Shown here: positions 26,101 to 36,902 of the stretch, one piece after another | Position numbering within the stretch: position 1 is the stretch's first letter | Layout of the letters: each line of letters opens with the position of its first letter | NCBI GenBank assembly: GCA_000320545.1 | Contig: ADNK01000465.1 | Location: forward strand, 1 to 62,287 | Length of the DNA stretch: 62,287 bases | From: Bigelowiella natans CCMP2755 | Taxonomy: Eukaryota; Cercozoa; Chlorarachniophyceae | Reading direction: 5' to 3' | Made by a program: the position numbers and the translations under genes | Notes under the pieces: generated by a model | What the model was told of the DNA's origin: nothing | Database searches by the model: none | The model's input: the letters and a program-made list of their open reading frames with translations, nothing else

Positions 26101-28159
26101 GTATTATGTGCTCAGACATCCTCAATTGATTGCTGTTGCTGTTTCGCCGCGCATGCATGTGCTACAACTACTACGCGTAGATAATCGGCCTCACATTACC
26201 TTCTCCCGCCGCCACGCTTCTGGCTTCTTCGGTTCGTCGTTCTTGGGCCTTTCCTCCTTCCATATCCGCCACAGCCATCGTCGCTGCTGCCCCCATGCCT
26301 CCTCCCCCTCTTACCCCTCCACCACCTTCTTCGGTCAAGCTCCCTCTCCATTCCCATCTGCCGCACCATCAGCGCGACGGTGTAGCTGTCAGTTGTGTGT
26401 AGTAAGCGTCGTCGTTGTGCGTTTTCGTCGCTATTCCTACCTACTACCCTACTACCACTACTACTACTACTTCTATTGCTGCCGCTGCTGCTGCCGCCCT
26501 TTTCCATGTACGCTCGGCGGTACTGACGCAGTTTCTGAATATCACGCATGCACTTTTTCTCCGTGGCCAGGTCACCTTGCTTGTCGCACACGAGCTCGAG
26601 GGCCTGTAGCAGCCGTAGCTGCGCCACGCTGTCGTTTGCAGAGCGTGCTAGTCTCAGCCCAGCTTCGATGCGGGAGCGACATGATGATAAGGATGATGAT
26701 GATGATGATGATGCTTTCAGCGTATCCGTCGCTGTCTCCTCCTCCTCCTCCTCCTCCTCTTCTTTCTCATGTGTAGTTTCTCCCCCCGAGCATTCGTAGC
26801 AGCACAGCTCGAGCACGCACGCAAGCTCGCCGTTCTTATCGCCAAGGCGACGATAGATGGCCTGCGCGCGCAGCAGCCACTGCCGTAGCCCTGTGTTCTC
26901 CCGACTTTGCTTTACAGCCCACCGGCCAGCAAGAAGGAGAGCCTCAGCCCGCTTCCGATCTGTGTTGTCGTCATCGTCGTCGTCGCCATTCTCATTCTCA
27001 TTATCATCGAGAATGGAGAGGAGAGTGGTGAGGTGGATGGTAACGTCGACTGACGTCTCTGCGTTGTCGTAACACAGCTGCAGCAATCGCATGATTAGTT
27101 CCTGTTGTTGTTTACGCGACGATTTCTCTTCGATGTCAACTTCTTCTTTTTCTTCCTCCTCCTTATCATCATTATCATTATCATCATTGTAGTCGCCGTC
27201 CTCCTCATCGTCATCCTCGTCGCTGCTGCTGTGGAGGAGCCGTCGCCTATTCGTCGTCCTCTTTTTCCTTTTCTTTTTCCCCGTCATCTTTTTCTTCTTC
27301 CTTCTCTTGGAGAGCATTCTCGCGAGCTGCGCTTCGATCCGATCGATTTCCTCCTTGCGTTCCAGCACCCTGCGGCAGAGGGCCATCTTCGCAGTGGCGT
27401 CCTTACTCCTCTCGTCTGTGTCATCGTTCTCATGGAGGTCGGAGAGGAGCAGCTTGGCGTCGGCGAAGCTTTGGAGCGCCAGCTGAAACTCCCCGTCCCG
27501 CATTCGCAGCTCTGCGTGCTTCACGTAGACCTGGGCCTTCTCGCCGAGAAGGAATAGGGGGTCGGCTGGGTTGTCTCCCGCGTGTAAGTCGCAGTACCTC
27601 GACGCGCGCTCGATGTACTTCTCGGCGGCCTCGAGAGATTTCTCCTCCTCCTCCTCCTCCTCCTTTTCCCTTTCGCCGCCTCCCACCTCAATCGCCATGT
27701 ACAGGTCGACGATTCGGAGACAGGTGAGGACGTAAGACACGTGCTCCTTATTGCGCTTTGCTACATCTAGAGCTTCGCGCAGGTAGTTGATGGATCGCCT
27801 GGCGCTTGCTGCAGCTACACTGCCTGTGGTGTGTGTGATGGCTCGCGTTCCCCCCCACCTCCTCGTCCTCCTCCCCCCCCCCCTCCTGCTGCTCTTCAGG
27901 AAGGAATTGATGCGAGGGTAGGAGTAAGCGATGGCCTTGGCCACGAGGGCCTGCTGGATCATCGAGTTTCCCTTTGAAGGTATGCGACGGGCCGAGAGCT
28001 GTTTGTTGTATCACACACCACGCAACACGCGCACACGCAGACGCCATCCAACATCAAACGATGGCAAACGACAGCAACAACGACGATGGACACATATTAT
28101 TATAATTATTACACCCCATCATCATCCTCCCCATGCGAGCATGGTAGTTGATGGGAGTC

Positions 28160-28204
<45 letters not shown>

Positions 28205-28688
28205 GGAACGAAGCAAGACGATATATCTTTTCCACATAAGTACTACAGCGCCTCCTCCTCCTCCTTCTCCTCCTCCAATAACAACAACAAGAAGAAGTAC
28301 TACTACCAGAGCTTCCTCGACATGACGGCCCGCTTTCGCCGCGAGCTCTTTGGCCTCTCTCCTCGAGCACCCACCAGCAGTAGCAACGTCATCGTACTCC
28401 TTCGCTCGGTCCAGGCACGCATACGCGAGGCGAAGATGCACATTCCAGGACTCTCCCACCAGCTGCTGAGCTTTTGCAAGCAGCCTCCACCTCTCATACG
28501 CCGCAGCTGCCTTCTCTTCGCTCCCCATGAGCATGTAGCAGTCGCCGAGGATGTGGTGCGAGTCAATCTCGAGGGACCTCCTCCCGCCGGAGTGAGTGAT
28601 GGAGAGCGCGCGCTGCCCGTACTGAATGGCCTCTTGGGGGATGTTGGCCTCGAGAAGCTTGCGAGCCACCTGTGCAGAAGCCGAAATT

Positions 28689-28757
<69 letters not shown>

Positions 28758-28789
28758 TAGCCAAGATGAAAGATGGGGAGGGGGGAACT

Positions 28790-28833
<44 letters not shown>

Positions 28834-28900
28834 GGAAGGCGGAAAGACTAAGGGGGAGAAGATGCTCATACAATGAAATAATGTGTCGATGTAAATATGC

Positions 28901-28939
<39 letters not shown>

Positions 28940-31900
28940 ATGTATATTCTTAAAAACAGGAACCTGTAAGCACCACAGAGCCTCTTGGTCTAGATTGCGG
29001 CTTCGCTCAGCATCCTCGAGTGCTCTCATGCAATCATCGATGTCTACCATAGAGAGGGGGGCGGCATCCTCATCAGAAAGACTGTCTTCATCTTTTTCAT
29101 CTTCTTCTTCTTCACTTCCTTCCAATCCCCCCCCCCTCCCCTCCTCCTCCTTTCCTCCTTCATCATCCTCGACTACGAACGGCCGTCTACTGCTTCCACC
29201 ATAGCGGTCCCCTCTCCTCCTCATCCGTTTTCTCCCGCCGGCGTTTGCTGCGCTAGAAGAAGCAGAGGGGGAGGGGAAGCGGCGACGGCCGTTTCTTTTC
29301 CTGACGTTGCTACATTCAACGTCCATTGAGGATGCGAAAGAAGGCCTCCTTCTACTTTTGACTCCTCTTCTCTCATCGTCATCATTATCGTCATCATCCT
29401 TGTTTTGCTCCCCCCCTTCGCTGCTGCTGCTGCTATCAAGCGTGCTCTCGAGGCTGGCGAGTGCATCTCCAGTCACTATGACTGACGATGACAGTCTGCT
29501 GGAAGCAGAAGCGGCTTTCGATGTCGATGATATATTTGCCCCCCTCCCTGTCTTTGTTGTCGTTGGCGAATCCGATTTTACACCCCCCCCCGCTGGTACT
29601 TGCGAGGAGTCAGACGCGAGGGCTGTATTTGGCTCCTTCTTCGCATTCAATTCATCCTCGCCACTTTCATGTTGCCGTTGGCGGTGTTGTTCCTTTTTAT
29701 TCTTCTTGCTACCGCAACCACTGCTACTAGCGCGAATACCACGACTGTCACGGAGGTTAAGGCGCAGGATCTGCTTCCGCAGCCTTGCGCTAAGGGATGA
29801 TGATGAGCTCGCTCTCTTGTTCTCATCTAGAATATCTCCCTCATCGAGCTCAGAGGAGCTCCCGCTCTCTTCGCCTTCCTCTTCTTTTTCCTCCTCCTCC
29901 TCCTCCTCCTTGCTGTTTTCTTTAAGCCGCTCCTCTACGTCAAGAATGCTGGTGAGGGTCTCCTGAAGCTTCTTGTCGTGGCGAGGTAAACTACTGCCTT
30001 TGGCAGAAGACGACGTCAGCGTTACGTAGATGTTGAAAAGAACCGACTTCTGGATGCTGAGATCGTGAAGCTCTCGGCTGATTTGCAGCGCCCGTTCGTA
30101 GGTTTTGACGACATCAGAGGGCGGGTATTTGGCCTCGTCCATCGCGTCCCCAAGGGAGCTAAGAGCTATGGCACAAGACTCGGTTTGCTGTAGCTTTTGG
30201 TAGATAGAAATCTCCTTCTGATGCCAGAGAACCGCCGATTTTCCTCTCTTTGCCTCTCTCAGCGCTTCGCCAATTCGCGCGTACAAACGGGCTTTCCGCT
30301 CCTCCTTTTCAGCAACGGCGATCTCACTCTCCCCTGTCGTCCTGCCCCCCCCATTCTCTTGATCATCATCGATGTAGCCCTCAAGCTCAATGCAGCACTT
30401 GGCTTCTTCCTCGCGCATGCCGAGGGCATTATAAAGATCAGCTAGCTCTGTAAGCACATCTGCCTTGCGCTTACCCCCCTCCTCACCATCCCCTGCATAT
30501 CGATGCAGCTCCCGCTTTAGCTGCTTCACCCGAGAGCTCTTTTTAGTCATCGCAGCGAGCTCCCGCATGAGCTCCTCGAAATCCTCGAACGGATACCCGC
30601 TCTTCCTTGCCCGCCGGAAGGCCTTCTTGGCGTCATCAAAGGCCCGTTTTCCTCTACGCACCTGTCCAAGGTTGAAGAACGCAGCCCCGAGGTCCTGCTG
30701 TGTCTCCTCCCCCTTCTCTCGAAAGTCGCTGTAGATGGAGATGCATCGGCTGAGAGCATCTTCTGCTAGCTCCAGGTTCCCGCTTCCCATATAGGCGACC
30801 CCGAGAGCGTTGAGGAACTGAGCCTCCCTCATAGTGTGCTTTGAGCACGTGTCCAACCCCTTCATGTACCTTGTTAGAGGAGACATGACAACAATAACAA
30901 CAACAATAATAACAACAACAACACTATAAACCCAGCGAATGCATGCATGTTTGGTGAGAAGAATGACGAAAACTGTAATGATAGTAGGGGGACGCATTTC
31001 ATACATCCCCATTCCTCACTATACGGATTCTACGGATATGTTAAAATTTGTGAGAAGAAGGAGATGCAACACTGCTGATAGTTCTGTCGCTGTCGCCGCC
31101 GTCCTAATGCTACTTTGCAGCTAGGCACCCACCACTCAATCGCCAGCTCATGACTTTCCTGAAGATCACACACCGTTCCAAGGTTAAGGTACGCGTCACG
31201 AAGATGCTTAAGAGCCTTTTTCGAATATTCAGGCATTTGACGTAGGGCCTCCGCCTCCTCCAGGCTCTCGTGAAAGTGACCGAGGGCTTTCTCAAGATTA
31301 AGTTCCTTTTTAATCGACCCCGAGAGCTGCGAAGACTCCGCTTTCTGTAGGTACGCGTTTCCCAGAGCACAATACGCCCTGAGGGGAGGGGATGAGAAGG
31401 ACTTTATTGGAAGAGATGGTAGCTAAACTATAGAAGAGTGGAGAATTTTCGCTTGCAGGGGATGGATCATCAAAGTGTAGGTTCTACCATCGTATTATCA
31501 AACCTCTGCAGTTCGAAGGCGTCCTTCTTTCGTGCTTTCGCCACCCCGACCTTGCGATGAAGCGCAATATCGCGTTCAAAGGATGATATTGCCTGAAAAA
31601 TAATATTTTTACCGTAAGCATTTTTGCTTCTGGGATGCAGGATATTGCGGATGTTAATGTTACTGTTCACCTCTTTAAATTTGTTTTGTCCCATGTAGCA
31701 GAGGCCCGCGAATCTGTGGGCCTTTGCTATTTCGAGAGGTTCGTTAAGCTTCTCGCATAATAACAGTTCCAGTTCGTGATACTGTGGAAGAGGTAGAGAA
31801 AAAAATGAGTCATTGTTTGCGCACATGTCGATGCATGCGACTGCGGTGTCGTCGACAAGTGCACAAGCCATTTCTCGGGAAGCTTCTTTCTTCGAAGCCG

Positions 31901-32072
31901 AATAATATATAAATACCTTCAATGCCGTGCCGTATTTCCCCTCTCGCCGAAGAATATCGCCTATTGACTCACAGTTAGTGGCTGCCTCGTGAACTGCGCC
32001 AGCATCGAGGGCGTCCTGCAGAGTTTTCCGCCATTGTTTCACCGATGCCAGCCGATGGCTAGCAACAGGCAT
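24467..32072 (-). CDS. TPR/LRR protein resembling TONSOKU (TONSL)
   Basis: TONSOKU/TONSL proteins act at post-replicative chromatin and broken forks. Eight exons on the minus strand: 31917-32072, 31671-31781, 31504-31592, 31133-31378, 28964-30869, 28307-28669, 26200-27998, 24467-25862, giving about 2,021 aa. The N-terminus has LGN-type TPRs (AHRFAGLCYMGQNKFKEA, ALGNAYL, FLNALGVAYMGSGNLELAE); further TPR-like helices occur in exons 6-7. The C-terminus has leucine-rich repeats (LIDLNLSTTGVTDQG, LSQIDVSFNSITEAS, LEKLNIQGCPI). TPR first and LRR last without visible ankyrin repeats is the land-plant arrangement. Long runs of Glu, Asp, Ser, Ala and Gly make it longer than plant TSK. The exon 8 acceptor is ambiguous: one at about 26007 is also in frame. 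The family call is an inference; a generic TPR-LRR protein is the alternative. Confidence 0.65.
25355..25390 (-). repeat. Trinucleotide repeat coding for poly-Ala
   Basis: A CAG/GCA run inside exon 8 is read on the minus strand as a run of about 13 alanines. It shows that simple repeats in this gene also occupy coding sequence. Confidence 0.85.
25970..26100. repeat. (GA)n and (CA)n microsatellites in intron 7
   Basis: (GA)n at about 25970-26004 and (CA)n at about 26073-26100, with a CTG run between them. On the transcribed strand these read (CT)n and (GT)n and lie in the last intron, between exons 7 and 8. Confidence 0.9.
28163..28201. repeat. (GA)n microsatellite in intron 6
   Basis: About 39 bp; it reads (CT)n on the transcribed strand, inside the intron 27999-28306. 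Confidence 0.93.
28690..28937. repeat. Compound microsatellites in intron 5
   Basis: (CA)n followed directly by (TA)n at about 28690-28746, (GA)n at about 28795-28831, and (GT)n at about 28904-28935. All fall within the single intron 28670-28963. Confidence 0.93.
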
Positions 32073-34967
32073 CCTATTCTACACCTTACAGGCAAGGAAA
32101 TACATCAGGACAATTGTCATGGTGAAAAGAACGAAGTAGGATGCGACGTAAAATTGGAGGGAATGCAGAGAACACTTCGAAATAGCCGAAATCACAGAAA
32201 ATTATCTGACAACCTTGGCTCACAACGATCGCTCAATCGTTAACGCCCCTCCTTGCCCCAGCAATGCTGTTTCCTACCCATATGAATCGGAGTCAACATC
32301 GTGATGAAGCATAACAAAAAATTGATAAAGGTAGACTTCAATGAAACCTGGGAGAAGAGGATGGGACACCGAGCTTCTATTCAGGAAGGAATGATTACCT
32401 GTACAGGGAAGCGCGCGAACGCCTTTCCATTGATTTCTCAGCGAGTTCACCATCTAAAGGAAAATGTAGGTAATTCTTTGCATGCGACAACCTGATTACA
32501 TCGAGATTTCCCAGGCATTCACCTGACTGAATTCCAGGCTGAAAACATCGTACTGGGAACTCGTGGGACGATTCATTCTTGCAATGTTGGGGGAGCGGAT
32601 GGGTCAGCGTCCGATGATTCCTTCGACTCAAGCATTGAAATCAATTCATTCATGCAATGGACCACATCGTCGATGGAATCACGGTGGCGCTAGCTTCCAG
32701 CTTCATTCATTCGTGTTTCGTACGTCCGTCCGTCCACTCACCTCTGGACCCGCTAGCCCGTTCGTCAGTGGCGATCCAGCTGCACCATTTGAACTGCTTC
32801 GTTCATTCACTCAAGGGCACGTTCCAGCGTTCCTGAACCGTGTGTGTGTGTGTGGTTTCTGAACGAAAAAGGCAAGATGACCAGGTCTAGCGGTGGGCCG
32901 GGCTAGCGGGCTAGCTAGCTAGCTCTGGAGCTAGCGGCACCTCGCTCTGCCCCGACACCGCCCGTCCCAATTGGTGCAAACGATGACGATTGTGATGTTC
33001 CTGCACGGTGAAGGTGCAGGAAAGTGTGTTAGGCGTCGCTGAGAGGCACAAGAGTGGATGATGTCGCAACAAGCAGCAGTGCCACATTGCTAGATTGGCA
33101 CGACGGCGCACGCCAGCACGACCTGCGAGCGAAGCAAGCCAGCAAGGCCGCTCCAATTGAAGCAAGCGCTGGCTAGCTGGATGTGCCTGTTCTCGGCAAC
33201 CTGGCAACACGCAACGAAGCCCAGAAGGGTGCACACAACTTCTGAGAAAAGTGGCCATCAGAAGAGACACAACCAGCCACCACCACCAGCAGCAGTCTAG
33301 CAGTGGTGGTGGTGGGCAGGGCTCTTCTTTCATCTTTGGTTGGTGTTGCCATCTAGCTGGTGTTGCAGGAGGTGACATGGACAAGGATGACTGCTAGATC
33401 ACTAGATGACGCGATCGATGGCAGAGCTAGCAGCTAGAGAGATGAAGGCGACACTTGACAATGTTGATTTGATGACGTCCAGACGGCGCCCCTGCTCGGA
33501 TGATCCAGCTAGCAAGCCCTGTTTGTCTCCGTGACAGTCACAGCAGTGTCACATCGTTCAAAGCGCATGATGCTTGCAAGACGGATGCAATTGATGTCAA
33601 TCAAATTTGTTCAATGGTCATCCTTGTGTGGCCATGCTGGCATGCAATGCAGCGGCCACAGCGCCAATGTTCGCATGAATCTGTTGGTTTTCGTGCACAG
33701 CAAAAAACTAGAAAAGGAGGTCACACGACTAGCTTGCTAGCACAGCTGGCTAGCTCGTGATCACATCGCCAAATCATTGTCGTTCATCATTGCTAGATTG
33801 GCAACACTGCCTAGATTGCTCACCCGTCTCTAGGTCTACTAGTCTAGCTAGCTAGCCCGTCCTAGCGTCCATGGCTAGCAGTCCTGCTGTGTGGTGGTGC
33901 TACCCACACATGCAAACCAAACTGATGTCGAAAGCATCGCTAGTCAATTCTCACATTCCTCTGGCGTTGCCAAGTTCTGCAATCAAAGGTTCCGATGAAT
34001 GCATGCAAGCACAGGATTCCACCTGTCCAGCTGCACCTCAATGCGAACTTGCAAGAAGGAGCAACTCGAAAACGCAGCATCTAGCTGATGTTAGCAATGC
34101 CGCGATCGAATGGATGAGATGATCATTTTTGTTGTTTCTTTGCCTTTCATTGTCTGCCAATCTGCTGAAGTCTTTCTACCCTCCTAGCCTCTGCGTGTGG
34201 CCATGTGCACAGCATGCATCGATTCGCAGCAAATCACATGCTGTGGTGTGCAGATCACGCGCAAGCGCCACGTCTAGACGTGTGTGCACGCGCGCGAGTC
34301 GCGATGTGCTGGCGCTTGCTAGCTTGACTGTCTAACTGTGGCACCAGTTCAGAAATGTGCATCGCACATCGCTAGATCGCTAGCAGCGCTAGAGCGCGCG
34401 CGTGCCGTGAATCGAAGTCTGATCTAACAATCTAGTGGACAAGTGTGAGCTGCATGCTAGCATGCATGCGAGCAGTCTAGCAGTGCTAGAGTGGAAGTGC
34501 CGCTGTGGAACACTGCGCTGCTAGAATGCCAGAATGCCTCACTAACTAGCTCGATGCGTGCCAGTGTGTGACGCTGTTCCTGTGTTGTTCATGTGTGCGT
34601 GTGTGTTGTGCATACCGCACGCTAAGACGAGTTCGCACTGCACAGCACAGTGACCATCCCTTCATGCCTAGACCTAGTTACTCGGCAATACGCTAAAAAG
34701 GCTAGCGCGATGCCAGAAATTGACATGCAGCAAAACTAACCAAAGTAGGCGTACATGAAGGTCAAAGTGCTGCGTGTGTTGTTCATATCTCACACTGAAA
34801 CGAATACAATTACATCTCTAGGAAAAGTTGCAATGCGTTATGTGCTGTTGTTGTTGTCAGTACGAACGAATGAACACTCTCAGCGTGTGGCGAGATCGAA
34901 TTGAGGCTAACTACAATGTTTCTCCTCAGATTTATATTTTCGTTCAGTGCCTATGGCTGCGCCAGTA
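32073..34967. other. Long intergenic region, CTAG/GCTAGC-rich
   Basis: These 2.9 kb separate the start of the TPR/LRR gene from the 3' end of the KKTVAPA gene. The first ~600 bp should contain the TPR/LRR promoter. From about 32690 to 34700 the sequence is dense in CTAG, GCTAGC and GCATGC words, with runs such as GCTAGCTAGCTAG near 32904-32920 and 33845-33860. Open frames here, up to about 150 codons, lack any recognisable domain and look like chance. Confidence 0.55.
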
Positions 34968-35855
34968 TTACTTTCCACCTCCGCGACGAGGAGGTGGTGC
35001 CACTTTTTTCGAAGCGAAAACCTGAAGGAATTCGAAAATTGAGCGTTACACATTCAATATTTTGGTACCAAAACAATCGCGAAAATAAAGTTACTGGGCG
35101 CTTTGGGGCTCCACTTCCTCCAGTAGGAGCAGCCTTCTTTGCAGGAGCAGGAGCACTCTTAGCTCCGCCTCCGAAAAGCCCACCTCCAACTGAGGAACAG
35201 ATTATTTAAGAACCAGTACAGTGAATATCCTGTCTCAAGGTATGAACATGAGGGTGTGATAAAAACTATTATGCAATACCAGTTTTCTTGGGAGCAGCAA
35301 CAGTCTTTTTAGCAGGTGCAACTGGTAGAATCATACGTACCCCATAAGATAACTATGAAAGGGACTTAAAAATATGTTGTGATTAACTCCACGCACCAGT
35401 CTTCCTTGCAGGAGCAACAGTTTTCTTTGCAGGGGCAACAGTCTTTCTTGCAGGAGCGACGGTCTTCTTTGCAGGAGCAACAGTCTTCCTAGCAGGAGCA
35501 ACAGTTTTCCTGATTGGTTGATTACGAAATGAGACTCACGTTCGAATAAAATTAAATAAATATAATTTACTTAGGTGGAGCCACAGTCTTCTTAGCACCA
35601 CCAATCTGATTTTGGAATTTCAAAAAGGCAGCAAAATAAGTGAGACCAAGTGTTGTTTTGTCAATTGCAATGTACCGTTCGCTTTGGGACTGCAGCGCAT
35701 GCAGTTCGAGAAGGAACCGAGAATCGGGTCATAGGCGCACGAGGTCCAGCCATCATAAGATGGTGGTTACTGCTCGCAGCGCGAGAGGAAAAGTTGAGGC
35801 CAATGAAGGCAACGAGGCACACATTGAGAGCAAGGGAGAGGAGTAGGGCTCGCAT
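34968..35855 (-). CDS. Secreted or plastid-targeted basic protein with KKTVAPA heptad repeats
   Basis: Six exons join in phase on the minus strand: 35676-35855, 35571-35605, 35397-35509, 35280-35321, 35095-35189, 34968-35021, giving 172 aa. Residues 1-16 (MRALLLSLALNVCLVA) look like a signal peptide, followed by Phe17 and a Ser/Ala/Arg-rich stretch to about residue 60 resembling a transit peptide. Residues 61-120 are about eight tandem heptads, K/R-K-T-V-A-P-A. The tail is Gly/Ala/Lys/Pro-rich and ends RRGGGK. The mature part has no predicted globular core and a very high positive charge. I do not recognise the protein. Similar composition occurs in histone-H1 tails and in disordered scaffold proteins. 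Introns 2-4 fall inside the repeated word, as if exons were duplicated. Confidence 0.75.
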
Positions 35856-36525
35856 CGTGGGCAGCAGATCAGGTGTGAGCAGATAAATGCAGGGGTTACC
35901 TGTGGACAACCATATATTCTCCCTTAGCGACAGCCTAATTTTATTGTCGCACCCATGATAAATTTGGCATTACGTCACAGCACGGTACTGCACCTTCCTC
36001 TTTACTATACTCTTAGATCTAAGGAGGAACCCACTAGAGGTAGCATCAATTACCATGACTCAATGTACAAACATCCTCGATTTATGTTTAGATTTACCGG
36101 AGCATTTTTGGCACCCCCCCAGGCTCAGTGATTTGCTTCGAAGCGAAAAATGTGATCCAACACGGATTTGCGACAAGGATCTCTTGACGTATAAGGGGAA
36201 TTCACTAGTTACACAAGAGAAATCGTAGTGCTTGTGGTTTTGTTGTGCGACTTGCAAATCTTTGAGACACAGCCTGCAATGTCATGCGACTTTGGAAGAG
36301 CAAAAATTGGTCGGTTCAGTGTTCAATGGTTCCATCTTTCATGTTTCATGTTTCACGTTTCATGTTTCTACGTCTTGCAACGTTTTGGAAACTGGAAACG
36401 CAGTTCACATCACTAGACACACTCAGCTGCACCAGCCTGGCAGCCTAGCAGCGCATGTTCACACGCATAGCGTGTGTGATGTTCTCCAGTTCTGGGTCGC
36501 AGCACGGTCACATCGTGATGATGTC
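35856..36525. promoter_or_regulatory. Upstream region of the KKTVAPA gene, up to the retrotransposon
   Basis: This 670-bp stretch lies between the start codon at 35855 and the LTR at 36526 and should include the promoter. The word CGAAGCGAAAA at about 36137 also occurs near 35010 in the last intron/exon of the gene. A short ATGTTTC tandem lies at about 36339-36368. I see no gene. The retrotransposon insertion marks the distal limit of native promoter sequence. Confidence 0.4.
36522..36525. repeat. Target-site duplication, left copy
   Basis: TGTC directly before the LTR at 36526. It matches TGTC directly after the other LTR at 42242-42245. The preceding A (36521) equals the last base of the right LTR, so a 5-bp duplication (ATGTC) is equally possible. 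Confidence 0.8.
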
Positions 36526-36851
36526 TGTTGCGCGTAAGGTGTTCACAGGCCGAGGCGCTACGTGCACAAGTAGGCAGGGGGGGGGAAAGGCACGTTTGCT
36601 TCCTTTTGAAGAGTTGTGTTTATTTTTATTAAAGATTATATTTTTATTAAATCGTGCACTGCGTAATCATTCGCGAAGCTTTCGCGAATGCCGCCGCACG
36701 TGGGGCAGCACACTTCCGGTGTGCTGCCATGAGTCCCGCCGGAACCCACGTGCCTATGCTGTATTAATATCTACGTTATCTATATTCTATATCCGCGACA
36801 ACCCCTTTGTTGTCGCACGTGACTTGTGCCCGCGTAGTGGTACGCGCTACA
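36526..36851 (-). repeat. 3' LTR of copy 2 (326 bp)
   Basis: On the + strand it reads TGTTG...CTACA. It contains inverted repeats at 36668-36690 (10-bp arms, 3-nt loop), 36704-36728 (10-bp arms, 5-nt loop) and 36795-36816 (8-bp arms, 6-nt loop). Confidence 0.95.
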
Positions 36852-36864
36852 CCTCCCCCAAGTC
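36852..36864 (-). other. Polypurine tract of copy 2
   Basis: Minus-strand tract ending GGGGGAGG immediately before the 3' LTR, matching the position of the plus-strand primer in LTR elements. Confidence 0.7.
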
Positions 36865-36902
36865 ACGTTGCTCCTTCCTTCCTTCCTTATTCCCTTAGAC
36901 CT

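Noticed and set aside
32563-33384. Open frames of 99 and 157 codons between the TPR/LRR and KKTVAPA genes
   Set aside because: No recognisable domain, and composition follows the CTAG/GCTAGC-rich background. Treated as chance.
34901-35209. 102-codon + strand frame with an Ala/Pro-rich end
   Set aside because: It is the antisense of the last two exons of the KKTVAPA gene; the heptads and splice sites fit only the minus strand.
35380-35520. Direct repeats that might suggest a CRISPR-like array
   Set aside because: The 21-bp units are contiguous, in frame and encode the KKTVAPA heptads. There are no spacers and the DNA is eukaryotic.
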